Below, piece after piece: positions 6,108-13,360 of a DNA stretch of 37,034 bases. Every line of letters begins with the position of its first letter. The first letter of the stretch is position 1. The notes under the pieces were generated by a model. That model ran no database searches. It was not told the DNA's origin and worked only from the letters and a program-made list of their open reading frames with translations. Origin of the DNA: an uncultured Clostridia bacterium (lineage in GTDB: Bacteria > Bacillota > Clostridia > Christensenellales > Borkfalkiaceae); assembly GCA_947572415.1 (NCBI GenBank), contig CANPBT010000015.1, positions 1 through 37,034 of the forward strand. Reading direction: 5' to 3'. A program made the position numbers and the translations under genes.

Positions 6108-8078
6108 TTATTTTTTAAGGCTGAGTTTTGCCTTTTCGGCTATATTTTTCGCTGTGAAGCCGAAGTGGGAATAAAGCGTTTTGTAGTCGCCGCTCAGCCC
6201 GAACGTATTCATTGCGATTATTTCGCCGTTATCGCCCGCGTATTCGCGCCAGCCCAAATGGCTTGCCGCTTCCACACATACGCGCGCTTTAACATCTTTT
6301 GGAATTACGGATTGTCTGTAACTTTCGGTTTGCTTTTCGAAAATTTCCAGGCAGGGGAGGGATACAACCCTTGCTTTAACGCCGTCCTTGTCGAGCAGCG
6401 CTTTCGCCTGCGAGCAGAGCTCCACTTCCGAGCCCGTGGCAATTAAAAGCACGTCGGGCTTGCCCGCGCAGTCGTCCGCGATATAACCGCCTTTAACCGC
6501 GTTTTCGCCTTTATTGAACTGCGTAAGATTCTGCCTTGAAAGAATTATCGCCGTGGGCGGCTCGCTCGTTAGCGCGGAAACAAAAGCCGAAGCCGTTTCG
6601 CTGTAATCCGCGGGGCGGAATACGTTTATATCCGGGGTCGCGCGGAGCGCGGCAAGTTGCTCGACGGGCTCGTGCGTGGGTCCGTCCTCGCCAACGCCTA
6701 TACTGTCGTGCGTGAGCACATAAATCACGGGCAGCTTCATAATCGCGCTCATACGCATCGCGCCCTTCATATAGTCCGAAAAAGTGAAGAAGGTGGAGCA
6801 TACGACCCTCAACCCTCCGTGCAACGCAATTCCGTTACAGATAGCCGCCATAGCGTGCTCGCGTATGCCGAAGTGTATGTTGCGCCCCGTTCTGTTCTCG
6901 GGCGAGAACCAGCCTTCGTCTTTGAGGTCGGTTTTGGTCGAGGGCGACAGGTCTGCCGAGCCCGATAAAAGGTTGGGTATCTTTTTCGCCAACGCGTTGA
7001 GTATTATGCCGCCGCTTATGCGCGTCGCTTCCGCTTTTTCCGCGACGAATTTTTCGTTTTTATCTGGCGAGAACGTGCGGAAGTATTCGTCGTATTCCTT
7101 TTTGAGTTCGGGATATGCCTCGGCGTATCTTTCAAGCAGCTTTTTCCATTCGGTTTCCGCCTTGCATTTTTCTTCGGCTATGCGCTTTAAATGGTAGCTT
7201 ACCGCGTCGGGTACTTCGAAGGGCGCTTCCGTCCAGTTCAGGCCGTCTTTGGTCTTTTTGAGCTGTTCCTCCGTAAGCGGCGAGCCGTGAACCGCCGCGC
7301 TTCCCGCAAGAGGGGAGGCGTAGCCTATGACCGAACGGCAGATAATGACGGAGGGTTTGTTTTTTTCGCGCTGCGCGTCGCATATGGCGGAGCGGATTCT
7401 CTTTACGTCGTTCGCGTCGCTCACCTCTATTACCTGCCAGCCCATAGCCGCAAAGCGCATGGCAGTGTTTTCGGAAAACGCCGCGGACGTGTCGCCCTCG
7501 ATGGAAATATCGTTTTTGTCGTAGAAAAGTATTAATTTGCCCAGCTTCTGCGTGCCCGCGAACGAGCAGGCTTCGTAGCTTATTCCCTCTTCGAGGCACC
7601 CGTCGCCGCAGAGTGCGTAGGTGTAGTGGTTGACGATATTATAACCCGGTCTGTTGAATTTTGCCGCAAGGTACTCTTCGGCAAGCGCCATACCGACCGC
7701 GTTCGCTATACCCTGCCCGAGCGGCCCCGTGGAGCAGTCGACGCCCTCGGTCACGCCGTATTCGGGGTGGCCGGGAGTTTTCGAGCCGAATTTGCGGAAG
7801 TTCATAAGGTCGTCTTTAGTGACGGCGAAGCCGAAAAGATGCAAAAGGGAGTAGAGGAGCATCGAGCCGTGCCCCGCGGACAGCACAAATCTGTCGCGGT
7901 TGCGCCACTGCGGATTTTTGCAGCTGAAGTTCATAAAGTCCGAAAACAGCGTGTACGCTACGGGCGCGGCGCCCAGACATATGCCGGGGTGCCCCGAGTT
8001 TGCTTTGGTTATTGCTTCGGCGGAAAGTACCCTTACCGCGTCGATACATTTTTGTTCGATGTTTGTTTCCTGTGTCAT
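6108..8078 (-). CDS. tkt: Transketolase
   Basis: A 656-residue full-length transketolase. It moves two-carbon units between xylulose 5-phosphate and aldose phosphates in the non-oxidative pentose phosphate pathway, using thiamine diphosphate. Visible motifs are SGHPG near residue 28 with His30, DCSTGPLGQG, the thiamine-diphosphate motif starting GDGCLEEG and ending FYDKN, and the pyrimidine-domain FGIREHAM with its catalytic Glu. The ATG at 8078 follows the xylB stop directly (TAAATG) and its GGAG site lies within xylB, so translation is probably coupled. As last gene of the xylose cluster it gives an outlet for the xylulose 5-phosphate made by XylA and XylB. The name follows the family; other copies may exist elsewhere in the genome. 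Confidence 0.97.
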   Translation of the reverse strand: MTQETNIEQKCIDAVRVLSAEAITKANSGHPGICLGAAPVAYTLFSDFMNFSCKNPQWRNRDRFVLSAGHGSMLLYSLLHLFGFAVTKDDLMNFRKFGSKTPGHPEYGVTEGVDCSTGPLGQGIANAVGMALAEEYLAAKFNRPGYNIVNHYTYALCGDGCLEEGISYEACSFAGTQKLGKLILFYDKNDISIEGDTSAAFSENTAMRFAAMGWQVIEVSDANDVKRIRSAICDAQREKNKPSVIICRSVIGYASPLAGSAAVHGSPLTEEQLKKTKDGLNWTEAPFEVPDAVSYHLKRIAEEKCKAETEWKKLLERYAEAYPELKKEYDEYFRTFSPDKNEKFVAEKAEATRISGGIILNALAKKIPNLLSGSADLSPSTKTDLKDEGWFSPENRTGRNIHFGIREHAMAAICNGIALHGGLRVVCSTFFTFSDYMKGAMRMSAIMKLPVIYVLTHDSIGVGEDGPTHEPVEQLAALRATPDINVFRPADYSETASAFVSALTSEPPTAIILSRQNLTQFNKGENAVKGGYIADDCAGKPDVLLIATGSEVELCSQAKALLDKDGVKARVVSLPCLEIFEKQTESYRQSVIPKDVKARVCVEAASHLGWREYAGDNGEIIAMNTFGLSGDYKTLYSHFGFTAKNIAEKAKLSLKK

Positions 8079-9560
8079 TTAAAGCTCCTGATAGGTTTTG
8101 AAAGCGTCTTTCAACGCCGGATATAACTTTCTGAATATTTTATACCGCTTTTCGTAGCCCGCCGCGGCTTCGGGGTCGGGTGTTACCGTCTGCGTGATTT
8201 CGATGAGCGAGTCTGCCGCCGCCTTTACGTCGGGATATCTGCCGCATGCAATCATAGCGAGCATGGCTCCGCCGTATGCGGGGCCCTCCTGCGTTTTGGG
8301 CGTGTGTACGGGCATATTCAAAACGTCCGCTATTATCTGCCGCCATAAAGGACTCTTCGAGCCGCCGCCGCATATGCGCGTGCCGTCTATCTTAATCCCG
8401 TTTGACTTTGCGACTTCGACGCAGTCTTTCAGCGCGAACGCCACGCCCTCCATAACCGCAAGGGTCATCTGCGTGCGCGTGGCGGTGGGGCGCAGACCTA
8501 TAAACGCGCCGCGCGCGTCTGTGTCGTTGTGCGGGCTTCTTTCGCCCATGAGATAGGGCAGAAAGAACAAATCGTTTTTGCCGCGCAGCTTATCCGCGCC
8601 GCGCTGTTCGGCAGCAAATTCTTTGGTCTTTAATATGTTTTCCATCCACCAGGCGTTGCAGCTCGCGGCGGAAAGTATGCAGCCCATAAGGTGGTACTTC
8701 CCGTTTGCGTGCGCAAAGGAGTGGAGCGCGTTGTTTTCGTCGACGGAAAAGACGTCGTTGGAAATGAAAACCGTGCCGCTTGTGCCGAGCGAAATATTGC
8801 AGTCGCCGTTGCCCGTCGTGCCCGTGCCTATCGCCGCCGCGGCATTGTCGCCCGCGCCCGCGCATACTGTTACGTCGTCGGAAAGCTGCAATTCGCTTTT
8901 AACGCTGCCTAAGAGCTTGCCTACGGGTTCGTAGGACTCGTAAAGGCGGGGCAGCTGTGCTTCGCTTATTCCGCACAGCTTGAGCATTTCCCCGCTCCAG
9001 GTTTTGTTTTTAACGTCTAAAAGAAGGGTGCCGCTCGCGTCCGAATAATCGGTTGAAAACTTCCCCGTAAGTCTGTAAACGACGTAGTCTTTCGGCAGCA
9101 TAATTTTGTCGATGCGGTTGAAGTTTTCGGGTTCGTTTTCTTTGAGCCAGAGTATTTTCGGCGCGGTAAATCCCGCAAACGCGATATTCGCGGTGCGCGC
9201 GGATAAGACGTCGCGCCCTATAACATCGTTCAAATAATCGGTTTGCTTCTGCGTCCTGCCGTCGTTCCAGAGTATGCAGGGGCGGATAACCTTGTCGTCC
9301 TTGTCAAGTACGACAAGTCCGTGCATCTGCCCGCCTACGCCTAAGCCCTTTACGGCTGATTTGTCCTGCCCGACCATAAGGCGCATTATCCCGCCTATTA
9401 CTCCCGAATACCAGTCCTCGGGGTTCTGCTCGCTCCAACCGTCGCGGGGGTAGGATACCTTATAAGTCTGTGTAACCGAGTTTAATATTGCGCCGTCCTC
9501 GGCAACAAGCAAAAGCTTGACCGAGGACGTGCCTAAATCTATACCGATATAAGTAGTCAT
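8079..9560 (-). CDS. xylB: Xylulokinase
   Basis: A 493-residue FGGY-family kinase that phosphorylates D-xylulose with ATP to xylulose 5-phosphate in the cytoplasm. It starts with the phosphate-binding strand YIGIDLGTSSVK, has HGLVVLD and LWNDGRT for sugar binding, GAGDN with the catalytic Asp, the second phosphate loop near LGTSGTVF, GERSPHND, and the adenosine loop ICGGGSKSPLWRQI. The longer reading frame extends to 9725, but the family begins at MTTYIGID, so ATG 9560 with GAGG about 9 nt upstream is chosen. It lies between xylA and tkt. The 198-bp gap to xylA has three hairpins, and the one nearest xylB touches the ribosome site. Confidence 0.95.
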   Translation of the reverse strand: MTTYIGIDLGTSSVKLLLVAEDGAILNSVTQTYKVSYPRDGWSEQNPEDWYSGVIGGIMRLMVGQDKSAVKGLGVGGQMHGLVVLDKDDKVIRPCILWNDGRTQKQTDYLNDVIGRDVLSARTANIAFAGFTAPKILWLKENEPENFNRIDKIMLPKDYVVYRLTGKFSTDYSDASGTLLLDVKNKTWSGEMLKLCGISEAQLPRLYESYEPVGKLLGSVKSELQLSDDVTVCAGAGDNAAAAIGTGTTGNGDCNISLGTSGTVFISNDVFSVDENNALHSFAHANGKYHLMGCILSAASCNAWWMENILKTKEFAAEQRGADKLRGKNDLFFLPYLMGERSPHNDTDARGAFIGLRPTATRTQMTLAVMEGVAFALKDCVEVAKSNGIKIDGTRICGGGSKSPLWRQIIADVLNMPVHTPKTQEGPAYGGAMLAMIACGRYPDVKAAADSLIEITQTVTPDPEAAAGYEKRYKIFRKLYPALKDAFKTYQEL

Positions 9561-9758
9561 AATATTTAGCCTCACGAAAATTGTCGCGCTATTCTGCGCG
9601 CGACAATTTTCGTGATTTGAAAGGCGTTGCCTTTCTTTGCGCGACCATAAGAGCAAACTTATTATATAGTCGCGCAAATTCATATTGCCGAGGCGCAAGT
9701 ATGCGCAAATTGGGTCTGCCGACAAAAAGCGTGGTTTTTGTCGGCAGCGTTAATTATT
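9561..9758 (-). other. xylA-xylB intergenic region with three hairpins
   Basis: Three inverted repeats lie in 198 bp. Bases 9572-9589 pair with 9598-9615 (18 bp, loop 8). TTGCGCGAC at 9637-9645 pairs with GTCGCGCAA at 9669-9677, with an inner ATAAG/CTTAT. CTGCCGACAAAAA at 9716-9728 pairs with TTTTTGTCGGCAG at 9735-9747. None has a clear T-run in the minus direction. They may act as a leaky terminator or as mRNA processing and stability elements that set xylA above xylB-tkt. The first also borders the xylB ribosome site. Confidence 0.75.
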
Positions 9759-11081
9759 TTATTTGCCGAAAAGTACGTTGTTTACGACGTGCTGTAAATA
9801 TTCCTGGTTGCCGCTCGACGGAAGCTCGGGCGCGCCCATGTTGTCGGCATATGCCGCAAGCTCTTCCAAAGATGTTTTGTTTGCGAGTATCTTTTTGCCG
9901 ATTTCGGTGTTTTTGAAGCTCGAATATTTTTCCTCTTTGAACTTATCGAGCGTGCCGTCCTCAATCAGCTTCGCCGCGTTGATAAGCCCGAGCGCCCAGG
10001 TATCCATACCGAGGATAAATGCGTGGAACATATCTTCGAAGGTGTGGGAGGGGCGGCGGTTCTTCGCGTCGAAGTTGAGTCCGCCCGTAAGTCCGCCCGC
10101 TTTGATTATTTCGAGCATGGCATACGTCGCGGTGTAAACGTCGCAGGGGAATTCGTCGGTATCCCAGCCCAGAAGGTAGTCGCCCTGGTTCGCGTCGACC
10201 GAGCCGAGCATACCGTTTATTGCGGAAATTCTGAGCTCGTGTTCGAACGTGTGTCCCGCAAGGGTGGCGTGGTTCGCCTCTATGTTCATTTTGAAATCTT
10301 TGTCTAATTTGTGCGCCTTTAAAAAGCCTATCGCCGTAGCCGCGTCGAAGTCGTACTGGTGCTTCATCGGCTCCTTGGGTTTGGGCTCTATGAAGAAGTC
10401 GCCTTCAAAGCCTATGCTTCTGCCGTAGGTTACGGCCATTTTCATAAGGCGGGCGATATTTTCCTGTTCGAACTTCACGTCGGTATTGAGAAGAGTTTCA
10501 TATCCCTCTCTGCCGCCCCAGAAAACATAGCCTTTGCCGCCGAGCTTGACGGTTATATCAAGCGCCTTTTTGACCTGAGCCGCCGCAAACGCGAACACGT
10601 CCGCGCTGTTGGTCGAGCCCGCGCCGTTCATAAAGCGGGGGTTTGAAAACATATTCGCCGTGCCCCAGAGGCATTTTATGCCCGTCTGGTTCATTTTTTC
10701 GAGTATGTAATCGGAAATTTCGTCGAGGCGGGCGTTGGTTTCTTTGATGTCGTCGGCTTCGGGTACCAGGTCGACGTCGTGCCAGCAGAAGTATTCTATA
10801 CCCAGCTTTTGCATAAACTCGAAGCCCGCGTCGACTTTCGCCTTTGCGTGCGCCATTGTGCCGGGTTTTTTGCCGAACGACTTATCCGCCGTGCCTCTGC
10901 CGAACATATCCGCGCCGTTTGCGCAGAGGTTGTGCCACCACGCCATAGCGAAGGGGAGGTGTTCGCTCATTTTCTTTCCTAAAATCACCTTGTCCGCGTC
11001 GTAGAATTTAAACGCAAATTTGTTTTTGCTGTCCGCGCCCTCGAACTTGACGGCGGGGATATTTTCAAAAATTTCTTTCAT
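9759..11081 (-). CDS. xylA: Xylose isomerase (class II)
   Basis: A 440-residue class II xylose isomerase that converts D-xylose to D-xylulose with divalent metals. Key residues are all seen: catalytic His101 and Asp104 in [19 protein letters not shown] near 189-195, metal ligand Glu232 in IEPKPKEP, Glu268 and His271 in [11 protein letters not shown], Asp296, Asp307 and Asp309, and Asp338 in GLNFDAK. The length is typical. AAGGAG lies 8 nt before the ATG, and a good promoter (TTTACA, 17 bp, TAAAAT) lies upstream, so it can be transcribed apart from the lipoprotein gene in front. It heads the xylA-xylB-tkt run. Confidence 0.98.
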   Translation of the reverse strand: MKEIFENIPAVKFEGADSKNKFAFKFYDADKVILGKKMSEHLPFAMAWWHNLCANGADMFGRGTADKSFGKKPGTMAHAKAKVDAGFEFMQKLGIEYFCWHDVDLVPEADDIKETNARLDEISDYILEKMNQTGIKCLWGTANMFSNPRFMNGAGSTNSADVFAFAAAQVKKALDITVKLGGKGYVFWGGREGYETLLNTDVKFEQENIARLMKMAVTYGRSIGFEGDFFIEPKPKEPMKHQYDFDAATAIGFLKAHKLDKDFKMNIEANHATLAGHTFEHELRISAINGMLGSVDANQGDYLLGWDTDEFPCDVYTATYAMLEIIKAGGLTGGLNFDAKNRRPSHTFEDMFHAFILGMDTWALGLINAAKLIEDGTLDKFKEEKYSSFKNTEIGKKILANKTSLEELAAYADNMGAPELPSSGNQEYLQHVVNNVLFGK

Positions 11082-11114
11082 AAAAAAAGCTCCTTTATAT
11101 ATGCAGTTAATATT

Positions 11115-11143
11115 ATTTTATCACGTGTTTTCCTGTTTGTAAA
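11115..11143 (-). promoter_or_regulatory. Predicted xylA promoter
   Basis: On the minus strand TTTACA (11143-11138) is followed after exactly 17 bp by TAAAAT (11120-11115), about 34 bp before the xylA ATG. The shared 42-bp element seen near the AraC gene is not present here. Confidence 0.6.
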
Positions 11144-11149
11144 CCTAAA

Positions 11150-11180
11150 GCGTCGGCTCGGTGCGTTACCGAACCGACGC
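11150..11180 (-). terminator. Hairpin after the CBM-like lipoprotein gene
   Basis: Bases 11150-11162 (GCGTCGGCTCGGT) pair with 11168-11180 (ACCGAACCGACGC) with one weak pair. The following minus-strand sequence is only moderately T-rich, so termination may be partial and allow read-through into xylA. Confidence 0.55.
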
Positions 11181-11190
11181 CGTTTCACTT

Positions 11191-12084
11191 TTAATGACTT
11201 CCGGGGCGCTGCGAGTTGTTTGTCTTGCTGAACTCAAGGACACCGTCCGTTGTAAGCATAATTTTGTCTACGTTGCAGCCCTTTTTTCCCGAGGAGAGAA
11301 CAACGGTGTTTTCACCGGCCTTTATGTCTATAGTAATTTCTATTTCGCAGAAATTATGGTAAGCCACGCCGTTTTCCATATCCTGCTGTGTAAGATTATC
11401 AAGGCCCTTAAGCTTTTTGCCTTCAAGCGAAACTTTGGCATCGTTTACGGAGAGAACGGGAGCACCCTCGGCGCCCAAATCTATTTCTCTGATAAGTTTA
11501 TCGCTCCATTCGCCGTCGGAGGAGGCAATCCTGAGAGTGAGCTTAACGCCCTTCATCTCGGTCGCGGCGTTGAATTTCCAGGTTATCGTCTGACCCTGTG
11601 CGTTGCCGCCGAAGTAGCCTACGTTGGAAACCTTGGCGCCGTCGGTTTTGCCAGATTCGGTGAACTCGGTTTTGTCTACCTCGATAACCATTGTCGCGTT
11701 GCTCGCAGCCTCGTTATCCTCGAGTATCGCGTGCTCCGCCTCGAAATGGTAAACGCCCTCCACGGGGGCAACCGGCGTCTGGTCGTATTCCTTACATACG
11801 GTGCAGATGCCGTAAGCGTTAAAGGTGTGCGCCTCCTTGTCCGCAACCTCGTCGTCGTGGGCGCAGGTTGCCGCGTGCCAGTGGTTTTCCGCGTCGGTGG
11901 TCCATTTTTTCGAGAAGATATGCTTATGCCCTTCCATATCTACATTACATACGTCGCATTTGCCGTCGGCGTTTACATCGTAATGTGTTTTGTGTTCGGG
12001 TTCGGTGTCGCAAGCGGCGAAAAATGCGCCCGCGCTCAACGCCATTGCCGAAACGAGAATAAGTGCCGTCAGTTTCCTTTTCAT
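11191..12084 (-). CDS. Surface lipoprotein with CBM6/35-like domain
   Basis: A 297-residue exported protein. It has a Lys/Arg-rich start, a hydrophobic stretch and a lipobox-like FAAC giving lipid-modified Cys25 (Phe at -3 is unusual). Residues about 30-105 are a Cys/His-rich linker with DGKCDVC, HWHAATC and GICTVC, a pattern frequent in clostridial surface proteins. Residues about 115-285 resemble a CBM6/CBM35 beta-sandwich: YHFEAEHA at the start, NVGYFGG, and a final IDIKAGENTVVL with CNVDKIML. It probably binds polysaccharide at the cell surface. AGGAGG precedes the ATG. Its promoter has the 42-bp element shared with the GH3 operon, and xylA-xylB-tkt follows in the same direction. Catalytic activity is not suggested. 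Confidence 0.8.
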   Translation of the reverse strand: MKRKLTALILVSAMALSAGAFFAACDTEPEHKTHYDVNADGKCDVCNVDMEGHKHIFSKKWTTDAENHWHAATCAHDDEVADKEAHTFNAYGICTVCKEYDQTPVAPVEGVYHFEAEHAILEDNEAASNATMVIEVDKTEFTESGKTDGAKVSNVGYFGGNAQGQTITWKFNAATEMKGVKLTLRIASSDGEWSDKLIREIDLGAEGAPVLSVNDAKVSLEGKKLKGLDNLTQQDMENGVAYHNFCEIEITIDIKAGENTVVLSSGKKGCNVDKIMLTTDGVLEFSKTNNSQRPGSH

Positions 12085-12150
12085 TGAATATTCCTCCTGA
12101 ATTTAAAGTTTAATACTTCACGTATAGCCGTGAAATTCTTTCTTGAATTA

Positions 12151-12179
12151 AGTATAGTTTAGATAACTGCCCGTTTCAA
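12151..12179 (-). promoter_or_regulatory. Predicted promoter of the CBM-like lipoprotein gene
   Basis: On the minus strand TTGAAA (12179-12174) is followed after 17 bp by TATACT (12156-12151). The -35 box is touched directly by the 42-bp direct-repeat element at 12180-12221. The leader to the ATG at 12084 is about 60 nt. Confidence 0.75.
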
Positions 12180-12221
12180 GAAAAAAATTTTGATTTTATA
12201 GCAAAAAGTTTTGATTTTATA
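12180..12221 (-). promoter_or_regulatory. 42-bp AraC-type operator, copy 1
   Basis: On the plus strand TTTTGATTTTATA occurs at 12188-12200 and 12209-12221, exactly 21 bp (two helical turns) apart, the usual spacing of AraC-family half-sites. Read on the minus strand, the element ends directly at the -35 box. The same 42-bp arrangement occurs before the GH3 promoter (33 of 42 positions identical by hand). The AraC gene between them is the obvious candidate regulator. Confidence 0.7.
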
Positions 12222-12302
12222 ATAAAACACGAAAAAAGGTATGCGTTTACAAAAAAATAATCAAATTTGTAACTTGTTCACACAAACGCGCTTTTTTTGT
12301 TG

Positions 12303-12331
12303 TTGACTGATTTGATTTTATCTGTTATAAT
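12303..12331 (+). promoter_or_regulatory. Predicted promoter of the AraC gene with internal half-site
   Basis: TTGACT (12303-12308), a 17-bp spacer and TATAAT (12326-12331), very near consensus. The spacer contains TTTGATTTTAT at 12311-12321, which matches the half-site of the neighbouring operator, so the regulator may block its own promoter. Confidence 0.8.
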
Positions 12332-12365
12332 AACTATACGTAGAAATTATCGTAGGGGCTCGGAA

Positions 12366-13151
12366 ATGTATTTCGAAACAAAGCGTTCAATTGAGAGAAA
12401 TTATATATATACCCAGTCGGACGAAAATCTGAGCTTTATCGGGCACGTGCATAACAGCTATGAATTTATTACGGTGCTGGAAGGCGAGCTCGAATGTACT
12501 GTTTATCAGAACAGCTTCAATCTGAAGCCCGGCAAGGCAATGCTTGTGCTGCCAAACCACGTGCACGGCTACAAAACCGAAAATTATTCGCGCAGTTTTC
12601 TGTGCGTATTTTCGAGCGATTACGTTACGGAATTTTATAACGAGATAAAGAACGGTTCATGGGGAGGGGGTAACGGCGTTTATGCGCTTTTCGATTATAC
12701 CGACCAAGGCGAAATGTCGCTTCTTAATAACAAAAAAACGAACAGGTTTTTGCTGAGCGCCGTTTTGTACGGCATCTGCGGCAGGGCGTACGACAATATG
12801 GCAAAGCACGTAGATACCGGCAAGGACGGGGAGCTGGCGATAAAACTTTTGTATTATATACAGCAAAACTACGACAAGGTGATAAATCTGAAACGGATTT
12901 CCGCCGAAATGGGTTATAACTACACCTATCTTTCGAATATGTTCAACAAGATATTCGGTTGCGGGTTTTCCAAGTTCGTGAACCGTTTCAAGGCGAACAA
13001 TGCGGCGGAGCTTTTGCGTACGACTAACATGAGCATGGTGCAGATCAGCAACGTTTGCGGATTCGAAAGTATCAGAAGCTTTAACGAGCAGTTCAAGCTG
13101 TGCTACGGTGTAACGCCTTCGGATTACCGCGCGTACCGCGGCAGAAAATAA
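12366..13151 (+). CDS. AraC/XylS-family transcriptional regulator
   Basis: A 261-residue regulator. The N-terminal part has the cupin-like sensor pattern (HVHNSYEF, then VLEGELECTV and LKPGKAMLVLPNHVHGY), and the last 105 residues form the double helix-turn-helix (around LKRISAEMGYNYTYLSNMF and MVQISNVCGFESIRSFNEQF, ending GVTPSDYRAYR). The sensor probably binds a sugar, perhaps xylose or a xylo-oligosaccharide, which is inferred from context only. The frame opens at 12297, but that lies upstream of the promoter; ATG 12366, with AGGGG about 7 nt upstream, begins the homology. It lies between two promoters that share a 42-bp element and has a matching half-site in its own promoter. A terminator follows. 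Confidence 0.93.
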   Translation: MYFETKRSIERNYIYTQSDENLSFIGHVHNSYEFITVLEGELECTVYQNSFNLKPGKAMLVLPNHVHGYKTENYSRSFLCVFSSDYVTEFYNEIKNGSWGGGNGVYALFDYTDQGEMSLLNNKKTNRFLLSAVLYGICGRAYDNMAKHVDTGKDGELAIKLLYYIQQNYDKVINLKRISAEMGYNYTYLSNMFNKIFGCGFSKFVNRFKANNAAELLRTTNMSMVQISNVCGFESIRSFNEQFKLCYGVTPSDYRAYRGRK

Positions 13152-13179
13152 GGCTTATTAAAATTGAATAAAATAATTG

Positions 13180-13228
13180 AAAAGCAGACACAAAAAAGAA
13201 ATGAAATATGTGTTTGCTTTTAATTTTT
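13180..13228 (+). terminator. Terminator of the AraC gene
   Basis: AAAAGCAGACACA at 13180-13192 pairs with TGTGTTTGCTTTT at 13209-13221 with one G-U pair, and a T-rich tail follows to 13228. It isolates the regulator from the GH3 operon. Confidence 0.75.
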
Positions 13229-13239
13229 TTAATAAAATT

Positions 13240-13281
13240 GACAAAATCTAAACTTTTTGCCATACATTTCAAACTTTTTTC
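13240..13281 (+). promoter_or_regulatory. 42-bp AraC-type operator, copy 2
   Basis: The core AAACTTTTT recurs at 13250-13258 and 13271-13279, 21 bp apart. The block aligns without gaps to the minus-strand reading of 12180-12221 (33 of 42 identical) and ends, as there, directly before a TTGAAA -35 box. Confidence 0.7.
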
Positions 13282-13310
13282 TTGAAATTGCCCTTTTGAT
13301 TATTTACTAT
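13282..13310 (+). promoter_or_regulatory. Predicted promoter of the GH3 operon
   Basis: TTGAAA (13282-13287), 17 bp, TACTAT (13305-13310). The spacer contains TTTTGATTATTT, similar to the half-site in the AraC promoter spacer. The leader before the GH3 start is about 45 nt. Confidence 0.7.
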
Positions 13311-13360
13311 AAAACTACAAAGGGGTTTACCCGCAAATATTTTAGGAGGAAATTTGAACT

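Noticed and set aside
11161..12087. 308-codon plus-strand frame opposite the CBM-like lipoprotein
   Set aside because: The minus-strand frame has a ribosome site, lipobox and domain pattern; the plus-strand frame has none.
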